From contig NW_024067666.1 in NCBI RefSeq assembly GCF_009389715.1, positions 909,001 through 973,000 on the forward strand: a stretch of DNA of 64,000 nucleotides. Direction: 5' to 3'. Below, piece by piece: positions 51,834-64,000 of the stretch; within the stretch, counting starts at the first letter, position 1; each line of letters opens with the position of its first letter. A program made the translations under genes and the position numbers. The notes beneath the pieces are model-generated. The model was not told the origin of the DNA. It saw nothing but the letters and a program-made list of their open reading frames with translations, and searched no databases. The DNA is from Phoenix dactylifera. Taxonomy: Eukaryota > Streptophyta > Magnoliopsida > Arecales > Arecaceae.

Positions 51834-54800
51834 TCACACTAATGAAAGCTCTCCAGCAGGAATGGACCTTTTAACTAATTTAGCCCATGACTCGTTTGTC
51901 TCCGTGATAACCTTCAGCGCGTAATCCTATTCACAATGAGAAGTAAAAGAATACAATGAGTGGATAGTGTGTCATACATTTGAAGATAAATAAAATGCTT
52001 CCCATTTGAATTAGCATCCAGATTTAAAGAGTATACATTAAATTCAAAATGAATAGTTTACAACAAATGCTGGAAAGTAAGGGCACCAAGTCCAGCCACC
52101 AATGAATAATCACGCACTGGTTATGAGACAACATGAATCCCTACTTGCTCAGGCATGTAGAAATAATAAATATAATCATCTTTGTTCCTAGTAGATGCAT
52201 TAAAAGAAACACCTAGTTATTAGAAGATGATAAGCACCTTGTAAACTGTACTTGGGATCTAACATGGACCTCCTAGTAATTAAATGAAAATGCTTGCCAA
52301 CAATACGTTTATGCACATATTAGATTTCCCTGAACCTCTTAAAATAATCAGCATTCTCTAGATTAGATAGTAGTATGCATCTTATGATATAATTTGCAGA
52401 AACAAGCTCGACCCATATCAATCTATTAAGATTATCAGAGCCTAGGGGAATAATGGCTCCCAAACATTTTGTTATGTCATGTCACTTGCCCAGGGAGATG
52501 GTCAATCTGCTGCAATATTGCCCTCATCATGATGTGAGTGATTTTTATAGGCTCCTCCTATTGAGATAGGATACAAATATCTTGATTACCAATGGACTCA
52601 GGAAAAAAAAACAGGCCAATTATATGATAACATGAAAAATATTAAATTAGCAGCAGCATCAAACCCCACCTAGAACTTGAGAGTATCATTAAATAATTCC
52701 TAACAGTCCATATCTAATTGCAACATTTTCCACCAAGGCTGCTGCACAACTGAAGCCAATTTGCCCCTCCCCTTTCCTGAAAACCACTAAGACCATTTTG
52801 GCTCTGAAGCCAATTTGCCCCAGGCCATTCCTGATGATTCCTAGAGAACTAGCAAAATCATCACTCAAACTGTTCCTTTCAACTGAAGGAAGAATTCAGT
52901 TTGCAGTCCACAATTATTTGAACTTCATTCTCCTGTGTATTCAGATAGTACAACAATGAATGCCCAAATACTCTTGTGGGAGTCTTGCTCCACTGCTAAA
53001 CAACTTCATATCAGGAATATGGTAAACCTAAATGTTCGCCACAAAGTGTACTTTTCTAGCCTCAAATATTGAAGCCTTCTCCACCTTTGAGATAAGAAGT
53101 TCGACAAGACATGATTCTATATTTCCATGTCATAAATAAGGAGGATAGAGCAGCAAAGAAAAATACTCTTGGAGAAGTGGAGCACAGACTTACTAGGTGA
53201 AGGCTTACACGTACCCTTGACTAACACACATGAAATATTTCATCAAAGGATAAACAGCTGGTGCCAAACAACAAGCAACTCCAACACTCCCCAATCAATG
53301 GAAAACAGAAATCATATCTTGACATCAGATAACAACAAATCTGCCAAATCTTTGTTAATAGGGTGAGAAATTTTCTCGTCCTTAAAGCATCAATATAAGG
53401 GTGCAAATGAGTTGAGCCAAGCTGAGTATCAGGCTGCTCAGGCTCAGTTCAGTTTCTAACCATGCTGCTTGAGATGGGCTCGAACTCGAGCCGAGCTCAA
53501 CATAACCTGCTCGAGCTCAGATTGGCTAAGCTTTGAGCCATACCGAGCTTCCCCACTATATTGAACAAGACAGATGTTCAGGCTCAGCCCATTCATGAGC
53601 TGAACTCTGAAATGTGTTTGAGCTTAGCTTGTTTCCTAGTTGAGCTGAGCTCAAACAAGCTCTTAGCCAGCCCAGTTCAAGCTGCTTGTGAGCAGCTCAG
53701 TTTATTTGCACCCCTGGGCACAAATACCAGATTTTTCCATACCAAATATCAGCTAACAAAGATTTCCAGAGGTAAGGCTCTAACAGTGAGGACCTAACTG
53801 TAAATACATTTAGAAATATGCAATCTCCAATTTGCGAGCTTCGCAACCAGTTTGAAACTGGCAACTTTACGCTCCTAAACATAAACCAAAGCAAGTGTGT
53901 TTCATTGCTTCATGACATCTTTTATAGGTTTTTCCAATACGCTGACCATTCTTAAAGTTCTTCAAGGGACTTTGCTGCCGACCAGCATGACCTTTGAACC
54001 TTATTTAAACTTATAACCGCTGCTCTCAGAAAGATGGCAAACAGATAATTACACTGACACCCACATGCATGCAGGAGAGGGGGTGAGATCTAGCACACAC
54101 TCAGCCATCACAATTGCACCCCACTTCTCTTTGTAAAGTAATTAACATAAGCTAAGGATCTAGTATCTCTTACCACAGCTTGGAAAAATGCCTAGAACTT
54201 GAATCATATTTTCCAACTGCGCATAAAGAATCATCCTTCAGCAAAAGATGGCTGAAAAATGCTGAATGTAAATTTTCAAAGGGACAACCAGTGATGCATC
54301 TTACAGATTCAAAACAATCAAACCATATCTATGAACAGAAAATGCCACAACAAGCACAGCTTATCAAGTAAACTGTCATCAGATTTCATCACAAAGTTAC
54401 AGTGTACGCCCTTCTCTGCGATAGGACATCCCTTAAAAGGTATCTCTTATACAATATACATAAGTAACATCAATGCTTGTAACTATACCCTACTCTTCAC
54501 ATGAATATAGAAAAATATGTCTATTGATAGAAAAATCACTAGATAGTTTAATTTGTTAATGTAAGGCTGGTTGGATATCTAGACAAATATGTCTATTGAT
54601 AGTTTGGAAGTTCTGTAACATTTTGCAACAAGTAATTTTTTTTTTACTTTCCTCACACAAAGAAATTTTGATGCATTCATGCCTTTGAAAGGAAATGTGA
54701 TTTAACTTAAAATTGTCAGATAGATGCTAGCTTGTTATTATGTCAAGTTCCTTCTACATCCTAGCTCTGTCATGCTAGATTCTCTCTTTTTTCCAAATTT

Positions 54801-57800
54801 TCCTCATAAATTCCTGATCAAATAACAAAACTTAAAAAGAGTTTGTAACCATCTCCTCAACAGTAAACCTCATCATACCAACTGTCTAATCAAATTTCTT
54901 GACACATTTATTGTTTTGGCAATCAATTTTTTGTACAATTTGTAATGATTAACAAAACAAATAAGAATTGCATAAAAATAGAAAGCATGGAAAACAATCA
55001 AAACTCATAGACACAAAAACTGAACCATACAAAAGAGATTAACCTAGAGCTGTAGCACTTTGCAAGGCAAGAAAACGAAATATCTCACGCATGCGTATTA
55101 AAATTCTACAAGCAGCATGCAATGTGTGCGTTTGATGGTATAGAAAGAAATCAAGAAAAACATGTCAGGTTTACCTTGTTGGCTGCTTTGTTTCCAAGAC
55201 CAAATTTATTAGCAGGCTTTCCATCTGGAATCTTGTAGTCTCTGAACCAGTCCCTTATAGCCATAAGAGTTCCCTGAAGCAACGGCAAATATCCAAAAGT
55301 AATCAAAGAGTAATCAAATCAAGAATTGTCATTCAAGTTGCAGTATTCTCGCTAAACACACTTTTGCTGCATTCAAGACATGCTATGTAATTTTTCCTCC
55401 ACTATTAATTGCTGTGGTAGTTGTAAAAACATGCAGATCAAAATGTTTAATCCTCGTGCACATCTAATACTTATGAAACAAATGTATGAAATATGAGTTG
55501 CACATATAATACTTATGGACAAGCCAGTGGGAGGACATGTGATTCAAGGGTGTATGATGAATAGCCCCCTAGTTATCAACAGAGGTTTTATGACCACAAC
55601 CACTAATTGCATGAATTTTTTATCCAGCTTCACCATTCAAATTTTATCCGAGGCAGAAAAGTATGTTATAAAATCCAAATCCAAACTGTTTAATGCTTAC
55701 CATGTGATTTGAACCCGCGTGTTCTTAAAAGGACAAGGAGTCCCAACTACTAAATCAACCAGCTGAAGACTGTGAAACTGTGCGGCTAAGCCATACATCC
55801 AGAAGAATCCAAAATTAAGAAGAATAATGGTTGAGAGAATTAGGCTTACTGGGAAGTGTTTTTCAACATCATTCACATCATTTACAAGCAAAGCTCTAGG
55901 ATCATCCAATGAAATAGCAACTATTTTCCAGTCAAGCTCCCCTTCATCAATCATTGCCAAAGCCGCTAACGGCTTTACTTTGAGAATATCACCCATCTTA
56001 GCCTGTGTTTCACCTATCTCAACAACATCAACTGGACAAGGAAATATATCAGGATAAGAAGTTGCATGTTTTCCTACTACTCAGTTACACCTTAGTAATG
56101 ACCAAGCAATGCCAATTTCAAGAAAATAGCAATACATGCTAAGACCTGGATCGTTATCTCCAAAGGCCCCTTCAACTTCTGAGTTGGCAAAAGATGGGTC
56201 TTCCCATGTTTGTGGAAGCAATCCATAATTCCAGTTAATGTTGTACCTGAGGGTGATGCATAAAGAATGAAACAATCAATTACTAAGAAACACGAACTTA
56301 TTCAAATACAATTTTTACAGGTAAGCCTGATCGCTTTCATAACAAATCATGCAATTCTCAGTTACAAGGGGCTCTAAACAACAGAAACTATATTAAGGTA
56401 CACACTAACGTACAATCATAATTATTATCAAAAAGATTAATCCTATTTATTGGGGGCAAGTTTTATAACTGGGCCGCCATTGTTCTAGTGATGACCAGAA
56501 TCAACGAAGAAAGCATTTTCAATTCCACTTTGTAACTTCAGCAAAGATTTTATTAGGTATTCCTTTCTTTTTTTGACCCTACTTGACTGTACTAAACAAA
56601 TTTGAGCCCTTGTATCAGTTGAAGTTTTTAGGCCATGAGGGACATGCTCACACCAGCTAATTTGGTTCTCAATTATGTCTCCTCTGTGGAATAAATCCCT
56701 AAGCTTAATCTGGTGCATCCATTTCTGAATCCATCCTTCTCAGTTATTCGCATCAGCATTCTCATCAGTGCTGTGACTTGATGTACTCATGTACCTTCCA
56801 TATTGTCCAAACAACCCTAACATGGAATATTTTAGGAGTTATTGTTGTCCATTATAAATTCCTTCAAGCGTAACCAGCCTGAAGCAATATTTAATATTCT
56901 AGAAGCATATCTCCACTTTATCCCCACTTTGCATACTTCTCCCCCTTTGTTCTATACAATCAATCCAAATTCTAAGTTAATTAAAGTCATCTATGCTCTC
57001 ACCATTCCTTAATAAAAGAATAAATTCTAAATGACAAAGACAAACCTTTAGTGGTGCCTTTTTTTTGTTTTAAGAAATATGGTGCAGATGCCACCACTAG
57101 GTTTCAAACATGGAGCTCTCCCCCGATGATGGAGACAAAGCTGATGCGGGCTTTGTGATCAGGAGCCATGACTCAAGGCTGATTGTCGCTGAGGGGCGAA
57201 GCATCGTTGGATTGACAGCCATAGTGACGGAACTCAGGGTAACATGGAAGGGTATCACCTATGCGAGACGTGTGCTAAGGACTGAGTGCATCCTTCTTGA
57301 AGGGGACTCAGCCACGGTGATCGAATAGATACGGAAAGAGGGGCAGGGGGATGGAAACCCTCTACTCTGCAACATTCGTTAAATGGTGGGGGATTGTAGC
57401 GCCTTCCAGACCTTACATGTGTACCGGGAGACGAACAAGGCCACCGATTGGATTGCCTTCTTTGCTGCTCAACACTCTGAAGAGGTCCTCTGGACACACC
57501 AAAGGGCCACTACTCCACCGCTTCGTCATTTTTTTCTCTTGATTCTGATGGTTGTACCCACGCTAGAGTAGTATGAGTAGCCGTTGTATCAAAAAAAAAG
57601 GTCAAAAAGGATGCCAACCAACTAAACTAAGGCTGGTCGGCAGGGGTACATGTTTTCAAAAACACAAATATATAGATGATAAAGTTTACGGGCATTTGAA
57701 AAGAATAGAAAGTGAGAATATATATGGAGAACCAAAAAAAACTGTACGAGCACCATATCAACTTTCTAAGAATATGATTTATGATATGAATGTATCATCC

Positions 57801-59273
57801 CATTAATGATGCCAGCAAGCATCAACCATGTTAATGGTTATAAAATTTAAGACTGGTAATTTTGCATGACCATATTAAGGTCTTCTCCAATATTTCTTTT
57901 GATGAAGATCTTCTCCAATATTTCAACTCCTTGAGTTTGTGCTTTAAGGGCATGATCTTAGTTAAACCTCTACTTCCTAGATTCTCATCTATATTACCTT
58001 CTTGTAATTTCTTCGGAATGGATTATCATATAAATGTCTTATGGAACATAAAAATTGTCAATCATCAAATCTAAAGCCCAAATATGTGAAGTTTTTATAT
58101 TATGCATCCTGAGAAGTTTTTATATTATGCATCCTGAGAATCTTTTTCTAAACGATTTCAAGCTCTAAGCTCTATGTCCTAGTTATATACTGACCTAAGT
58201 TCTCATGGAAAATTTTTCTTGAGAAAATATTTAAAAGTTTACATTATTGACAAATCTTTGGCACACATACATGGTCATAGCATGAATACTTCACTCAACT
58301 TCCAGATGGATGCCAACTCAAACGATCAGACCTCACCCCATATCGTTATTCAAATAAAAAGTTCCACGAGTGAATGAATCACTTGATTGCCGCATTATAT
58401 GTTTAAGAGCATAAATCAGCATAACTCCCACTTCAAGAGCAAAGTTACGCTACCTACATTGGCCGAGAAGTTCACGGATTCACCACCTTGAGGGCATAAT
58501 TTGTAACAAGGACACCTGAGAATAGATATCATCTTATGTCTTGCGATGAGTTCACTAAAACCTTCAGCTCCTGTTTGCAGCTAATTCTCTACTACTTCAA
58601 ACTTCTCTCTCAAATTTCTCAAACAAAAATTATTCCATACAATCTCCAATTCTAGAGATTACGGTAGAGAACGTGCAAGTTAAGTCTTGAAGTCTTCACA
58701 TCAAATAATCGCCAACCGATAAACACAAGCATACAATCTTTCCCTTAAAATACTAAACCAAAGCGGATTTCTAGCAATATTAACCCAGAAAACAAGTTTT
58801 TTTCTGCCGAAAAAACCGTAGAACAAAAGAACGAAGATATCGAAGTGTAAATAATCTTACGGGTAGTATCGAAGCTTCCCCTTCTTCGTGTCCTGCTTGA
58901 TTGGAGTATAAGGCTCGTCGGTAGCCACCTCCATCTTGGCGCTGGTGTCCTTGGGGATCTCGACGATAAAATTGAACACTCCATCGCCCAAGTGCAAGGG
59001 GACGTCGTGCCAAGGCGAGATCCTTTTCCCAGAGACGTCGAGGAAGAAGGCCCGGTAGTCAAGGGTCTCGGGCTGGCCCGCCTCCTTGATCTGGACGTCA
59101 GGCTTCTGGAGGGCGGCGGGGGCGAGGATGTGAAGCCGGGACCGGAGCGGGGCGGCCACCCGGCGCTTGGGGAAGAAAGCGCGGTGCGTCAGAGGAGAGG
59201 TCCGCCACCGGAATCCGTGGGCGGCGCCGGCGGCGGCGAATCTGGTGGCCGATGCCGTGGCCGCCGTGGCCAT
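51834..59273 (-). CDS. PPA6: Soluble inorganic pyrophosphatase, plastid form (PPA6 type)
   Basis: Five exons: 59273-58861, 56246-56146, 56031-55850, 55273-55175, 51926-51834 (stop included), giving 295 residues. It hydrolyses pyrophosphate to phosphate, pulling forward plastid biosynthesis such as ADP-glucose formation. Exon 1 starts with an alanine-, serine- and arginine-rich leader of about 60 residues with few acidic residues (MATAATASATRFAAAGAAHG), a good chloroplast transit peptide. The family signature DNDPVDVVEIG lies across exons 2-3 and supplies the metal-binding aspartates; VKPLAALAMIDEGELDWKI, then RDWFRDYKIPDGKPANKF follow. The C-terminus is AGELSLV. All phases agree. Introns 1 (56247-58860) and 4 (51927-55174) are long and carry repeats. 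Confidence 0.96.
53398..53715. mobile_element. hAT-like MITE (318 bp) with AGGGGTGCAAAT ends
   Basis: The left end AGGGTGCAAATGAGTTGAGC matches the reverse complement of the right end, AGGGGTGCAAATAAACTGAGC, in nearly every position. The interior alternates GAGCTC, GCTCGAG and GCTGAGC words, so the strand can fold back. No good target duplication was seen at these limits. It lies in pyrophosphatase intron 4. Confidence 0.75.
55698..55800 (-). mobile_element. tRNA-derived SINE-like relic
   Basis: On the minus strand, TTGATTTAGTAGTTGGGA resembles a Pol III A box and GGGTTCAAATC, further on, a B box. The arms do not form a full cloverleaf. The sequence after the B box becomes unrelated, as in SINEs. 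It lies in pyrophosphatase intron 3 in the sense direction; the limits are approximate. Confidence 0.45.
57090..57598 (+). mobile_element. 5'-truncated LINE 3' end with RNase H domain
   Basis: The frame 57110-57328 reads DAGFVIRSHDSRLIVAEGRS then LRVTWKGITYA and ILLEGDSATVIE, the RNase-H-like domain at the end of plant L1-type LINEs. After a frame break, ETNKATDWIAFFAAQHSEEV follows. A poly-A run ends it at 57590-57598. Such 5' truncation is usual for LINE insertion. It is antisense to the pyrophosphatase, in intron 1. Confidence 0.8.
58088..58137. repeat. 25-bp tandem duplication
   Basis: GAAGTTTTTATATTATGCAT plus CCTGA is present twice in a row without change, 0.7 kb from pyrophosphatase exon 1, in intron 1. 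Confidence 0.97.
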
Positions 59274-59506
59274 TGGGGGCCCGGAAGTCTCGGAATGGAG
59301 GGAGGAGGGGATGTGCTGGGGATTTGGACTGACGCCGTGTCACTTCACGGCCTCTACGGCCTTTGGAGGAGTAGGCCCGGGTTCAAGCGGGCCGGGAGGG
59401 AGTGGACCCCAAATCAGTTGACAAACTGACTCAAACACAGTTCAGCCCACTCTCTCTTGGATAGAAATTTAAGAAAATTCTCTATTGTATCAATTATCTA
59501 TTATAT

Positions 59507-59510
<4 letters not shown>

Positions 59511-59555
<45 letters not shown>
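59511..59555. repeat. (TA)n microsatellite
   Basis: An unbroken TA run of 45 bases upstream of the pyrophosphatase. Confidence 0.97.
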
Positions 59556-59559
<4 letters not shown>

Positions 59560-60254
59560 AATGGAGATTGAATATGTATTTGGCCTTTATTAAAATTCAT
59601 TATCTAATATGCAACAAAAACTAACAACATTCGTACTAGGCCATCGTTAAACCTCATTCCTTAATATATAAGGAAAATATATTTATTGAAGTCTTTTAAT
59701 TATTATAATTTATATAATACTATATTGCATTTCAAAAAAAAAAAGGAATAATGCACGGGCTGGTATTACTAATATTGGTATTGATGATGTCAATTTCTGC
59801 TCAACTATAATTAGACTTCATTTCTTAATATACTAAAAAGATTTAGTTATTGAAGTCTTCTACTTATTATAATCTATTACACTATTCCATTATATTTCAA
59901 GAATAGTTGGGGAAAGAAAGAAAAATACATCTTGTGCATTTTGTAGGATAAGGTATTAATGATAAGAGTTTCTCTATGGCAGCTGAGCTTACATTAAATT
60001 CTTTATGCATTATATGTATGCTACTACTAATAACATCCATATTAATGATGGGAATTCCTGCTTGGCTATCAATAAAGTTCATCGTTCAATATGTAATAAA
60101 AATTTAACTATTGAAACCTCCAAGTTTTTTTATTTTTTTAAGAAAAGCCTTCTATTTATTATGATTTGTTACAGTGCTATATTACATTTTAAGAATAATT
60201 AAAAAATGACAAAAAAAAATGTACTCCATGCATCATAAACAGGTTATATACGAG

Positions 60255-60355
60255 TACATACATACATATATACATGTATGTATGTGTGTGTGTGTATATA
60301 TCATTATTTATGTATATATATTTGTATATGTGTGTGTGATGGTGGTGGTGAGAGT
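60255..60355. repeat. Mixed CATA / TATG / TG / GGT microsatellite
   Basis: Adjacent short runs of CATA, TATG, GTGT, TATA and GGT make a low-complexity patch. Confidence 0.85.
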
Positions 60356-60600
60356 GTTGGATCCGAACTAATCCTAACCAAATCAAATTATAAATATTTA
60401 TAAAAAATATCCAATAGCCCTACAGTGTACGCAAAAAAAACCAATCCAAACCGCACCAAGTTGGATATTTGATCTCTAAGTTGACTGTTTTAGAATGTAT
60501 TTGGTACCACTTAAAAAATTATCATTTTTAAATTAAAAGCACTTTTGAAAAATAAGTGTTGGATAAAATTGTCTAAAACATACTTTTCCAATATGAGAAA

Positions 60601-60628
60601 TATATATATATATATATATATATATAGC
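60601..60628. repeat. (TA)n microsatellite
   Basis: An unbroken TA run of 28 bases in intergenic DNA. Confidence 0.95.
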
Positions 60629-63600
60629 AGAAAACCTACTTTATTGTTTTTTCTCTCTTTTTCTACACTAAAAGCAACACAACCACGCCCTCATATTCTT
60701 TTGTACCTCCTAGCAATTGGACGAGTACAATGCAGTTTAAGAAGGAATAGATATAATATTTTAAATAATATTATATTACATACTAAATTAAAGAGAATAG
60801 CGGCATATCTTGTATTTTTTTTTCTTATACTGTCATCGTTAAAGGAAAGGATTAGATTCATTTTGAATACAGATAAACAGAAAAAGAGTGTACCATAAAC
60901 TTGTCTTCCTCAAAAATAAGGATTATGAGTCAAATTGTTTTTGTTTCCTTTGTTAAAAACCAAGATTCTGTTTTCTCTCTTTAAATCCATGGAATTTAAA
61001 CAAGTGAAACTATTTAAACAGAGATTAGAATTTTTAAAAGCAATAAGTACCATAGAAGTTTTCAATAGAAAAATAATGAATCAAATCAGAATGAATTATC
61101 ATATAAGTATTAAACTATTACCTTTTTAGTATAGTATAGAAGTATAGATGAGCTTGAATCCGAATTGTACGCATTGCATCGGCATCCTAAATGATATCCT
61201 GGCATGGATAGGAACTGAATACATCACTGGCCTTGATATCCTAATAAGTTAAAATAATGTTACCTTCTCCTTTGTTTCATTCTCCTATATTCCATTTTAA
61301 ATCACCCATTCCTGCTACTTAAAGTTCCCGGGAGCTGGAGTTTTTACCAGGGAATTCAAAATTCGAAAATGCGTATTTCTAGATGATTTAACCCTGACTC
61401 ACTCCAACTGAAGAGCCAACCCCATGAAATTATGAATTCACAAGCTAGCTGGACTTGGATGTAAAACGTTGAGCGAAGGAATTCTGGCGTGCAATATACT
61501 AGTGGAAAGTAAATTTTCAGAAAGGGTGACAATAGGTTGGATCAAGTTGGGTTGGGGTTAAGTTGAACCAGTCCAGGTTGAGAAGACTACTCTTAACCTG
61601 CATTTGGTTCATGTATGATCAGGTTGAAAAATATATATCGACACTCAATCTGTTTATTCTATTTTTATAAATCCACCATATCTAGGTATGGATCTATTTA
61701 AATTTTACTCATTATGCTATTGTCGCACTCTTTTCTCCATCAAGAGACGAACGATAGGTAACAAGCCTTATGGTTAGATTGTGTGCGAGCATGCCATCGA
61801 CATCTGGATAGCTGGAAAGAAGACAAAAGGAGGGTTGTGATGATGGCAATAGCATGGATTTAGGTCCCTTGATCTTCAATTTTTTACTACCATCATACTA
61901 TCTAAAAAGAAAATCAAAAGTAGGGTATAGCAGGGGCTACGAGATCTTCTATCACTAATGGCAAATTAGAATCTTGCTTAAAAACTAAAAGCCAGAATTC
62001 GAAAGGTAAAATGCAAGAAATTCAAAGGAACTATAAATGACAAAAGTAACAGCAAATTCAAAATAAAGTCTGATTCTCTTAGTGGCAAAAGGATCTTTGT
62101 TCAGATCACAATTTGATATTTATAAGTGGCTCCTCTTAATTGATAAGATGGGTGCTACTAGTCTCTTGGATACTTATTGTTGCTATAATGTGCGACATGG
62201 CCCATTATTACTATGCATGATAAGTAATGCTACTCTTTCTCTCACATCGTGTATAGTGAAAAGATGGATATTACTATTCACTGTAGATACTTATCCCTGC
62301 TATTATATCTCATATGGGCCACCATTGCCATGCATGGTAGATTGTTTAACCACTCCTCCCATAGATAGGTAGTGGCAACCAATGGCCAACCATCTCTTAG
62401 GTTTCACTCAACTTTGGATCTCATTTTTGATCGATAGCTCTTGCCCGTACTAGTCTCCACCTCAATTATCCTATATTCTTGATGTATTGACTTGCATCCT
62501 TAACATTTCAGCTTATTTCTTTGACGACGAAGTACAACTTCAGCTTACTGGTTGAGTCCTTCATTTTGCTGACCAATTTTCATCAATCTAGATGCAGTAT
62601 AAACACATACATAATTTTATATGAAAAATATTGCATATAACTAAGAAATAAAAAGAACAGTCATATTAAGATCATAAATATTAAAATCAACTTTAATTTC
62701 AAAGATATTATTATAACCATAATATATTTAGAAATTTATGATTTATGGTAGTCATAAACAGATAGTGACAAGGTTGGAGTTACATCGGCAAAAGGAGGGA
62801 TGGCCCCTGCATCTCCGAATTTCTCCTAATAATATTAATCTTGTTATATTGATTGGCCCCTACCTTAATACACTGAACATCATTATCCCCTGCTTTAGGA
62901 ACTTCCCTTAGTCAAGAGAAAATTTCACAAACTTCTCCCTCTGACTAAGAGAAGACCTCAAATGATAATACCTGCATCATTTTGCAGTTTGCAAGGATCT
63001 ACTTGAATGTGTTCTGAAAATTTTAATTGCGGGTTCTGAAAATTTAACTTTTAAATATTTTGCATGCAAACTCTTACAGATATATTTATACAACGGCTAA
63101 TATGTTCGGTTGACCCTAAAAAAGAAATCGGGCTAAGGAAACTAGATACATAAACCATTTTCAAGAAAAAAAATTTCAACTTCTCATTGTAGGAACAAGA
63201 GCTTACTCTATTTTTTCCCCCTTAGGATGAGGGCTGGGGGATGTTTCTTATAGGCAAGTTAGTAGCCTATTCCTCTATTTGGCTAAAAATCTATCTTCAT
63301 TTTGTTTTTTTCATTAAACAATTTGAGAATCGCCTTGCATCACATGAATGACCCCATATCCAATGAGACAGCTAGGGCAGACACAGCAAAGCTATTGAGA
63401 TATCCAATATTAAACACAGTGACCGCATTGGATTCTTGTTGGATGAGCTTTTTGGTTGTCTTCTTTGGTTGGCTATCACCATGCAATAATTTTAATGTGA
63501 TCTTATGGTTGCACAACTCCTCCACTATAGCTGCTTCCAATTAGTTAATGTATATGTCCCCCTTCTTTGGGATCGCAAGCTATCGATAATCTTCTAAAAT

Positions 63601-63734
63601 ATTAGATATGAACAAGCGATCACAGTCTAATGATTGAATGGATTTTAGCCTTTAAGTTTGTGACTGCAGGTCATTAGATGAAGAGTTCAAATTTGGACAC
63701 TATATTACAATTAATATGGATGATTATCATCTCA

Positions 63735-64000
63735 ATCTTTGTGAGGCCCAATAGTCCCACATCGGAAAGACTCGTTCCAGAGCCTAGATATATGAGGCGG
63801 GTGTCTCCAAATCCTGTAGATGAGTTTTGGATGGAAAACAAAATCGGAAAAGGGTCTGAGAGGCGCGCGTGCGGACTCCGAAACCGAACAATATCTAGTA
63901 GGAGAACCCCATATTTCCCCCTCATGTGGCCCCCACGTGGGCACTGGGTGCCTCACGTGCCCCACGCAGCCGAAGACGTGACAATCTTAATGCAATAAAA
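63735..64000. mobile_element. Possible LTR-retrotransposon end, cut by the window
   Basis: The sequence AATAGTCCCACATCGGAAA at 63750 is a phrase common near the start of plant LTRs. It is followed by a GC-richer stretch unlike the spacer before it (GGCGCGCGTGCGG, CCCCCACGTGGG). No paired LTR or coding part is in view, so this is a weak call. Confidence 0.35.

Larger units (their letters stand above)
59274..64000. other. Pyrophosphatase upstream region and AT-rich spacer
   Basis: 59274-59460 is the GC-rich 5' flank and likely promoter/5' UTR of the pyrophosphatase. Beyond it lie (TA)n and mixed microsatellites (listed). At 61533 AAAGGGTGACAATAGGTTGG resembles one end of the hAT-like elements, but I found no partner end. 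61700-63700 holds no recognisable gene or element. Confidence 0.5.

Noticed and set aside
58992-59429. 145-codon plus-strand frame
   Set aside because: Antisense of pyrophosphatase exon 1; no family resemblance.
61533-61720. Possible fifth hAT-like element
   Set aside because: Only one end-like motif is visible; no partner end or duplication was found.

Overview
This is a eukaryotic nuclear window from a plant, most likely a monocot and plausibly a palm. The evidence is five intron-rich plant genes, GC-rich first exons (the receptor-kinase exon and the pyrophosphatase exon) set in AT-rich introns and spacers, a cytosolic-type tRNA-Gln, and many decayed plant transposon fragments. The species is an inference; no species-specific marker was seen. 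There is no operon, CRISPR array or other prokaryotic feature.

Layout: all five protein-coding genes lie on the minus strand. (1) Positions 1-11206: a PYROXD2-like FAD oxidoreductase, cut at its 3' end by the window edge; 11 exons reconstructed. A plus-strand tRNA-Gln(CUG) at 11475 sits just upstream of it. (2) 12226-18195: a leucine-rich-repeat receptor-like kinase of the At2g16250 type, four exons, 892 residues, with an atypical, probably inactive kinase domain. (3) 26986-34236: an ARL2/TITAN5 small GTPase, five exons, 185 residues. (4) 36259-46149 (49.4 kb with its 5' UTR): a cyclin T, six coding exons, 584 residues, with an inferred 2.95-kb intron in the 5' UTR. (5) 51834-59273: a plastid soluble inorganic pyrophosphatase (PPA6 type), five exons, 295 residues. 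Splice sites were placed by eye using GT/AG, reading phase and conserved protein sequence; every junction quoted keeps the frame.

The genes do not form a pathway. They are housekeeping or signalling genes whose introns (up to about 4 kb) and spacers have been enlarged by transposons. Recognisable fragments are three LINE pieces, one LTR-retrotransposon leader/gag piece, two tRNA-derived SINE-like pieces, four hAT-like non-autonomous elements with TAGGG-type ends, three copies of a short MULE-like element with 8-9-bp target duplications, and one 0.85-kb element with GGCCCCGTTTGG-type ends. The LINE and LTR pieces all run on the plus strand, antisense to the host genes.

No previously undescribed multi-gene system was found. 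The items most worth a second look are the degenerate kinase active site, the MULE-like and hAT-like families defined by paired ends and target duplications, the SINE-like tRNA relics, the triplicated (CT)n unit in the ARL2 intron, and an unexplained GC-richer insert with a 248-codon ORF in a cyclin T intron.
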